A stretch of DNA of 64,000 bases from Desmodesmus armatus (taxonomy: Eukaryota; Chlorophyta; Chlorophyceae; Sphaeropleales; Scenedesmaceae). Both the position numbers and the translations under genes were made by a program. Numbering within the stretch: position 1 is the first letter of the stretch; each line of letters starts with the position of its first letter. Below the pieces are notes generated by a model. That model made no database searches. It was not told the origin of the DNA and saw only the letters and a list, made by a program, of their open reading frames with translations. Location of the stretch: assembly GCA_007449985.2 (NCBI GenBank), contig VIIQ02000679.1:387001-451000 (forward strand), read 5' to 3'. Positions 47,101 to 64,000 of the stretch are shown piece after piece.

Positions 47101-47986
47101 CGGATGTATGCTGACACCACATCATGTCAACACAGTGTACAGCACTGCACGAAATGTGTTGGTGTCCTGGCGGCATCCTGCCAATGACGACGTGTGCACA
47201 CGCCATGGCCCCTGACTCAGGGGAGTGTTAGCTCTGCCCTCCGCCGCAGCATGCTGCAATCGCTGCGGGGCACCTGTCACCAAACATGCTGACCGTATCC
47301 ACTCGCTGTGTGCATGCTGGAGGTGCTGTTGCTTGCATGCTGTACCTTCTTTTTCTTCTTCTTCTTCTTGAGTGAGAGGTCCACCATCAAGTCCTCATCT
47401 TCTGCCTCACCGCCCGCTGCTGCTGCTCCCTCCTCTTCGCCATCAGCCTGTGCGTGGGTTGTTGCACACACCAGCGGCACCGTGAGCACTATTCAACAGG
47501 GTAGTCTTTGGAAGGTGATGGTGGCAGCTGTGATTGAGTGGGTTGATCCTACAAGGCAGGTGCGCCTAGCAGCCAGCAGCAGCGATGGCAACTGACTGTG
47601 GCTGAGGGGACTGCATGCGGCTTGAAAGGACATGATCATTATTGGACGTACTGACATCCCCAGGAAGTGTGATGTGACTGGCAACAAACCTCATGCACCT
47701 TCACAAACTGAGCCTGTGCAAGGGCGGGGGTTGCAAATCCAAGCATTGGTTTTGGCTCACCGCTGCATCTGCAGTGGAATCCTTCTTCTTCTTTTTCTTC
47801 TTCTTGCCCAGGTCTAGTGTGAGCTCGCCCTCATCATCCACTGCAGCAAAACAGTGGATGGATGATGCACTGCTCAGATCGTCTCCCCCAGGCTGGTCGA
47901 GCATGTGTGTCTGAGCAAAGCCCTGGCGACACACCTGCTAGGTCATCAAGCTTCTCCTGCACCTCATTGACCTGCTCATCCGCCAT
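44146..47986 (-). CDS. EIF2B2-like (eIF2-beta): Translation initiation factor eIF2 subunit beta
   Basis: Exons on the minus strand: 47986-47935, 47840-47761, 47447-47346, 46764-46626, 45554-45475, 45178-45122, 44740-44592, 44311-44146. They join in phase to 274 residues, the usual plant length. Two poly-lysine boxes of eight Lys each lie in exons 2 and 3; in the family these bind eIF5 and eIF2B-epsilon. The core has the family signatures REYTYDELLG, GILRERNPELTG, RRRTVLKPPQ, GTKKTVFTNFMDLCK and ELGTSGSLDGQQRLVVKGRF. A C-terminal zinc-binding C2-C2 unit (CPGC...CQQC) and GFVAR follow. It is part of the eIF2 ternary complex that brings initiator tRNA to the 40S subunit. Exon 4 and exon 8 are surrounded by tandem partial copies of themselves. 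The symbol eIF2-beta is meant, not eIF2B. Confidence 0.93.
46100..46690 (-). repeat. Five-unit tandem array of the eIF2-beta exon 4 3' end
   Basis: Exon 4 ends ...DREYTYDELLG followed by a GTGAGT donor. Four further copies of this end and its donor follow in intron 4. Plus-strand CTCACCC-type starts fall at 46112, 46241, 46369, 46487 and 46621 (the last is the real exon), spacing 118-134 bp. Copies still encode variants such as DREYKYDELLG and DTEYTYGELRG, and most keep a usable GT donor (GTGAGT or GTCAGT). Confidence 0.8.
46850..46911 (-). pseudogene. Duplicate of the start of eIF2-beta exon 4
   Basis: After a CAG acceptor, 46911 downward reads SRKDEFGLSDDPEAAA, a diverged copy of exon 4's SRQDAFDLDDDPEAAA about 147 bp away. 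Flanking intron words (GGGATGCATGTCGGT) are duplicated too. It is cut short by a GTAAAC donor-like site and would shift phase if spliced to exon 4. Relic or alternative exon. Confidence 0.6.
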
Positions 47987-48337
47987 GGCTGCTTCCTGGC
48001 TCGCTGCTGGCTCAAGTGTGACTCGGTGCGGCTGCTCTGGAATTAAGGCTTCACGCAATGACGTCCCGACTCACCAATGTTGCAACGCTGCAGACGTGCG
48101 ACGGTTGGCCCTCTCTGCTTGCTTCATGCGGTCTTTCCAGCCCTGAGCCCTTAAAAATGCAACAGCTACGCTACACCATGCATCTGTACTGTTCTTCGTA
48201 TGATACATACCAACAAAGTTCACTTATTCAGCACGTAGGGCTACATACGTCTCTAAGTGTGCCTCAAACGTGCCAGAATTCCACAGCAGCCAGTTTCAGC
48301 ATGACTATTGCATATTAAACAACGTTTTACACCAGAA
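47987..48337. promoter_or_regulatory. Divergent promoter region between eIF2-beta and the MAPKK
   Basis: 351 bp between the two opposed start codons; it must hold both promoters. AT-richer than the surroundings around 48160-48330. No individual element recognised. Confidence 0.5.
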
Positions 48338-51300
48338 ATGAAACGTTCCAAACGCCCAGTGCCTATCCAGGTACCTGTGGAGGAGGACACAGCAGCAGCA
48401 AGCTTCAAGCTCACTGACAGCGGTGTGTGGAGCGAGGGGGGGCTCGTGTTCAGCACAGCAGGATGCATCATCGACAAAGGCAGAGCTCCCACAGCGTCCA
48501 CAGGCACGGCTGACAGCAGCACATTGCTGCAGGCAGCCCGCAAGCAGCTGTGAGTGTGGCACCCTCTGCGGCACTACAGTGAACTGACATTTTGCGATGC
48601 TATCCGTCCTGATGATGTTGATGGCGTGCAGCATTGAGTAGCAAAGCTCCATCACAGCTCCCAGCACAGGACTCTCGTGCCTGCCCGACTGTTGCCTGGA
48701 AGCTCAACCTGACCCTTGCCCCCTGTTCATTTCACCAGGACTGTGCTTCCCACGGACGACTCAAGTATCCTGCAGGACCAGCCAGGAAGCCGCACAGCAG
48801 CCTGTGCTGAGGCCCCAGGCAGCACCGATGGCAGCACCAGCAGCAGGAGCCTTGCAACAACCAGCACCAGCAGCTGCGACACACAGCCACCCAGCAGCAG
48901 CAGCACCTCCACAGCAGCAGCTGGGGCCACAGCCACCACTAGCAGTAGCAGCAACACCAGCAGCCCGAGCAGTAGCAGCAACATTGTGCTTTCAGACCTG
49001 CAGGAGGTGGCTGTCATTGGGTCAGGCAGCAGCGGCGTTGTGAAGAAAGTCCTGCACAGACCTTCTCAGCAGGTGAGTAGGGCAGCAGAGTACGGCAGAA
49101 GCAGCACCGCCATGGGGGACAGCAGCAGTGGTAACCGCAGCAAGGACAGCAGTGTTGGCAGTGCCAAGCACTTCAACCAAGGCAGTGTGGTGATGACATA
49201 CACCCAGCAAACGCACCATCAACCTGCAGCTTCCCCCATGTGAAATGTCCCACCTGCTGCTGCACACGCTATCTTGTCTTGCTGGCTTCCCACACCTGCT
49301 CACCGCAGCCATACAGCCATACCTGCCTACACACAGCAGCAGCAAGCAACCCTGGTATTGCTGTTGCTATCGCTAACTGCTATTTTCTATCGCTGCCTTT
49401 CCTGCAGGTCTACGTTCTCAAGGTCATCAACATGGATATGGGCAACCAGCAGGTGCGGCGTCAGGTGACACGGGAGGTGCGTGCCCTGGACGGCGCCCGC
49501 CACCCTCACGTGGTGTCCTACCACCAGAGCTTCTTTGCTGAGGGTGCAGTCACCATCCTGATGGAGTTCATGGACGGCGGCACGCTGTGGGACCTGCTGC
49601 AGAAGGTGCGCACGTTGATTGGTGGGGTAGGTGGGGGGTGGGTGGGTGGTGGCATGTTCCAGAATGAATGGCATCGGTCCAGACGCTGTGGGACCTGCGG
49701 CAGAAGGTGGGCGGGTGCAGGGGTGTGGGAACAGTGTGAGGGGCAAAGCGTGGGGTGGCCAGACTGTTGAATAGCGCCCCAGCTTACAAGGAGGGGGGGG
49801 CGCGCTGCTCAGCAGGGAGGATGACTATGGATGGCATCGTGCTGGTCGCTGTGGGACCTGCTGCAGAAGGTGCGCGAGTGCAGGGGTGTGGGAACAGTCC
49901 AGTGCGCAGGCAGAGGGGTGTGGGAAGTGTCTGTATGCATGAGTCTGTATGTCATCCCAGTTTGCATGGGAACAGTGGTGCTCAAATGTAATGCATTCAG
50001 AGGATGGCCTCGTGCTGGGAATTTTGACGCAATCGCCATACAGGTGGCGCCCAGGGCATGCAGCAAGCTACCGCCGATGCGCACACAGCGCAAAATGTCT
50101 GCGCTCATGGCAGCCAATAGCGAGACCCCGCCCTTCATTGCCCCCTACCCTGCAGACGCCTGCGCCTGTGACACAACTTGTCATGAAACACGCTGCTATC
50201 ATGTTTTGGTGCTGCCTGCAGGTGCGCGTGGTGCCGGAGCAGTACCTGGCAGAGCTGACCCGGCAGATGCTGCTGGGCCTGTCCTTCCTGCACGATACGG
50301 CCCGCATCTGCCACCGTGACGTCAAGCCCAGCAACCTCCTGCTCAGCAGCAACGGCCAGTTGAAGATCAGCGACTTTGGGACCAGCAGCCAGCTGAGCAA
50401 CAGCATGAGCAGGTGCCTCTCGTGGGTGGGCACGGTCACCTACATGAGCCCGGAACGCATCCGCGGCGACTCCTACGGCTTCAACACAGGTGTGGCGGGG
50501 GTGGGAAGGGCAGCCATTTCAACGTGGTGCTTGAGTCGGGGTGGCAACCCGGCCAATGACTGCATACAGTGGTGAAAAGGGCAGCCTGGCAAATTGAGAG
50601 TTGGTACTGGAGTGGTGGCTGCTTGCATGAATGCATCCAGTAGCGAAAAGGATAGCCTGGCAATGTGAGGCTTGCTTTGTGTGGTGGCCCCTTGGCTGTA
50701 TACATGCATGTTGTGTTCACATAATGGTTGTCCACCACACTTTCTGTCGTTCAGATGTGTGGAGCCTGGGGCTGCTGGTGCTGGAGTGCGCAGTGGGGCG
50801 CTACCCCTACCCACCACAGCAGCCGGGCGAGGGCGGGGCAGGGCCAGCTGCTGCGCCACCAAAGCTGGGCTTCTGGGAGCTTCTGGAGCACATAGGTACG
50901 GCGATGGTGGTGGCGGTGGTGCTGGTGATTAGTGTTGCACGGCACCCCATCATGTGAGGGCAGGTTTACAGCTGTAAGTGTCAGCTTGACTGAGGCTTGT
51001 GTGTATGTGGACAGAAGCGCTGCGTCGCTGTGCTGGGTACCCTCAAATAGGAGCATGCCACAGATTTCACACAGGACACCTGACAGCTGCTGTGTGTTGC
51101 TTCTCCTTGCTGCTGCCACCGGGTGCTGCGCATACAGTTGTGGAGCCCCCGCCACGGCTGCCTACGAATCAGTTCTCTCCAGAGCTGGTAGACTTTATCG
51201 CACAGTGCCTGCAGAAGGACCCAGCAAGGCGCCCCAGTGCCTCTCAGCTACTGCTGCACCCCTTTGTAGCTGGCGCCAGCACCAACAAAGCCAGCTTGGC

Positions 51301-52657
51301 GGACCTTTTGAAGCTACCCAGGCAGCAGCAGAGCAGCAGCAGTGCAGGCAAAGGCGGCGGCAGTAGCAGTGTGAGGCGCAGCGGGAGCTACGGGGGTGCT
51401 AGGGGTGGGGGGCTGCGCCAGAGTGGCAGCTTTGTAGGCAGCAGGAGCAGCTTGTCTGGGCTGGGGCTGTTGCCTGGGCATGGCGCCTTGCAGCAGCACA
51501 GCTGGCAGTCCAGCAGCATCATGGCACGGCCAACGCCAGTGGCAGGAGCGACCGGGGCCTCAAAAGCACAGGCGGCAGCAGCAGCCAAGGCGGCAGCTGG
51601 TGCTGCTGCTGCTCCTGCCAGAGCAGCTGGCTCAGGCAGTGGCAGCACTGCATGCCAAGAAGGCGCCAGTGGCGGCACAGCGGCAGCGGCAGCAAGCGCT
51701 GCGGCAGCAGGGGCAAGACAGGCAAGCAAACCTCATGCGACTTTGGCTGGTCCTGCAGGCCAAGCAGCAGCTCTTGCAGCTTGTCAGGCAAGCAGATGCA
51801 TGCCAGCAGCCGCAGCAGCAGTGGGCGCAGCTGAGTCAGCTGCCAGCCCACGGTCCCCTCAGCCTACCCTGACCACCTCGCCACCAGGTGCCAGGGGGCC
51901 CACACTCCTGTCAGCCACCGCAGCAGCTGCTGCTGCAGCAGGAGGCGGGGCCTCAGGGCCTGTGACGCCGGCCATGGCAGCAGCGGCTGCAGCAGCACTG
52001 CGTGAGAGCAGCCCGCTGCTGTCTGGGCAGCTGCTGCGGCAGAGTAGTATGGGTGCAAGCATGCTCAGCAGGCAGGGCGGCAGCACAGCAGCAGGCGGCA
52101 GGGGCGGGCTGTTGCAGCAGCCGCTGCGGCAGGCGGCGCCACAGATGCCGGCGCGGCAGTCAGTGCAGCAGCACCAGCACCAACAGCATATACGGCAGCA
52201 ACAGCACCAGCAGGATGCTTGTGGGCCGTTGCAGCAGCAGCAGCACTGGCTCACGAGCCTTGCTGTGCAGCAAGGGCAGCAGCAGGGAACTGCTAGGCAG
52301 CAAGCAGCAGCCTCAAGCTCCTCCCTGACTCCGCGGCAACAGCAGCAGCACCTGGTGTCACAGCCGCATACGCAAGGGCCGCTCGCACAGCAGCTGATGC
52401 AGCATCAGCACCATCACCACCAGCAGCACCTGCAGCAGCAGCGGTCCAAGTCTGAAAGCCCTCACAGCAGCTCTAGCAGAGGACCGATAGCAGAGTGGCA
52501 CGCGGCTGCGAGCGTGAGCAGCAGGCATATGACGCCAGAGAAGCAGCCACCAGGGAGTGCGTCATCCCATGGGAGCCCTGTGCTGGGGCACTCTCAGGGG
52601 CCTCTCACGGCTCTCAAGCCATCTACCAGCAGGCGGCTGCATGACACACCTCTGTAA
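48338..52657 (+). CDS. MAP kinase kinase with long low-complexity tail
   Basis: Exons 48338-48549, 48739-49072, 49408-49605, 50222-50489, 50755-50895 and 51138-52657 join in phase to 890 residues. A Ser/Thr-rich N-terminal region precedes the kinase domain. The glycine loop is IGSGSSGVV (about residue 164), the ATP lysine is in VYVLKVI (K187), the catalytic loop CHRDVKPSN has D281, and SDFG has D299. The activation segment S309-x5-S315 before [13 protein letters not shown] has the plant MAPKK S/T-x5-S/T spacing. The domain closes with [14 protein letters not shown] near residue 430. The last 460 residues are Ala/Gln/Ser/Gly-rich with poly-Gln and His runs, which is unusual for this family. 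Expected role: dual-specificity phosphorylation of a MAP kinase; the partner is unknown. Confidence 0.9.
49585..49880 (+). repeat. Tandem copies of the MAPKK exon 3 end
   Basis: The exon 3 end (CTGTGGGACCTGCTGCAGAA followed by GGTGCG) at 49585-49612 recurs within intron 3 at about 49685-49711 (one base changed in the core) and 49849-49876. Each copy keeps the AAG|GTG donor. Confidence 0.75.
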
Positions 52658-53330
52658 TGGGCCCATGGTTGCCTGATGGGTGTGTGCTGCGGTCACTCTT
52701 TCCTATGTGTGTGATCTGTCCGGCAGCACACTGTTACAAATGCTGAGGAAGCAGCTTTTGTGTCGGACTGGAAAGTCCTAGAGTTTGCACTGAGCTTGTG
52801 CCAATCGAGCGACTTGTACTGCTGTACATGATGTGACCCAGTGTGTATAAGACTTTTGGGACTGCAAGTGATTTGCTATGAAAGACCCATTCCCAGTGAT
52901 GTGGAAACCATGTGAACGGGTCCAGCACAGCTGTTACCAAGGTCAATGGACCTTTGCAAAGGATCCGCCCTGCCCCCTGGCCTGTCATTCCAAATTTCAA
53001 AAACATTTCAAAACAACCGCCATGCAACAGTGCATGCTCTGTATGAAAGAAATGAGGATGGTGTGGATCATGCACAGCTCCTGCCATCTGGGACAAACTT
53101 CGAAAGAGATACTCATTGCAACAGATGCAACCAAGGGTCCAAACTAAAGATGCAACCCACACACACCGTGTGCCACAGCATGCATGGCACCCTACTGAGA
53201 TATTCTGCAGCACTCAACACACTGAGACCCAGCTGGCCATGCTACAGGCTCTTTTCTTATTGAATGCACCCACTATTGCCACTATGTGACAAGCATCTCC
53301 CAGTGCTGGTTGACCTCACGCTGACTCAGA
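52658..53330. other. Convergent intergenic region between MAPKK and K
   Basis: Tail-to-tail spacer of 673 bp with the two 3' untranslated regions. No gene seen; short frames here lack similarity. Confidence 0.5.

Positions 53331-64000
<10,670 letters not shown>

Overview
This is a nuclear window from a eukaryote, almost certainly a flagellated green alga (Chlorophyceae, Chlamydomonas-like). Genes are split by many short GT-AG introns, exons are rich in CAG/GCA-type Ala/Gln/Ser runs, and the window encodes a ciliary dynein regulatory complex subunit (DRC3) beside a plant-type MAPKK, RIC1 and eIF2-beta. All exon boundaries were read by eye from splice signals, reading phase and protein similarity; no transcript or database evidence was available. 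No bacterial-type features (operons, ribosome binding sites, CRISPR) and no tRNA or rRNA genes were seen.

Left part, 1-20.5 kb: a tandem array of three plus-strand paralogues (A, partial at the window edge; B; C). Each has an N-myristoylation-type first exon (seen in B and C), short coiled-coil exons and a terminal ARM/HEAT-like exon. A and B share an early stop followed by decayed remains of a C-terminus that only C keeps. A repeat unit of about 7 kb runs from the end of one ARM exon through a relic promoter/first exon, a 183-bp fold-back carrying a type I hammerhead ribozyme, and the 5' half of the next paralogue. Long third introns hold minisatellites and, in C, a 956-bp insertion.

Middle, 20.5-42 kb: a small protein with a mitochondrial-type presequence (D) and a small disordered repeat protein (E) on the plus strand; DRC3 and RIC1 on the minus strand; and a Sel1-like protein (H) on the plus strand, divergent from RIC1 across 371 bp.

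Right, 44-64 kb: eIF2-beta (minus) is divergent from a MAPKK (plus) across 351 bp. A very large Ala/Gln-rich coiled-coil protein (K, minus) converges on the MAPKK and runs off the window. The genes do not form one pathway: they cover Golgi Rab6-type trafficking (RIC1), cilia (DRC3), translation initiation (eIF2-beta) and signalling (MAPKK).

The two most notable signals are the pair of hammerhead ribozymes buried in long hairpins, and a recurring pattern in which exon ends, including splice donors, are copied two to five times in tandem at about 95-170 bp spacing beside the parent exon, in eIF2-beta, MAPKK, RIC1, D and C.
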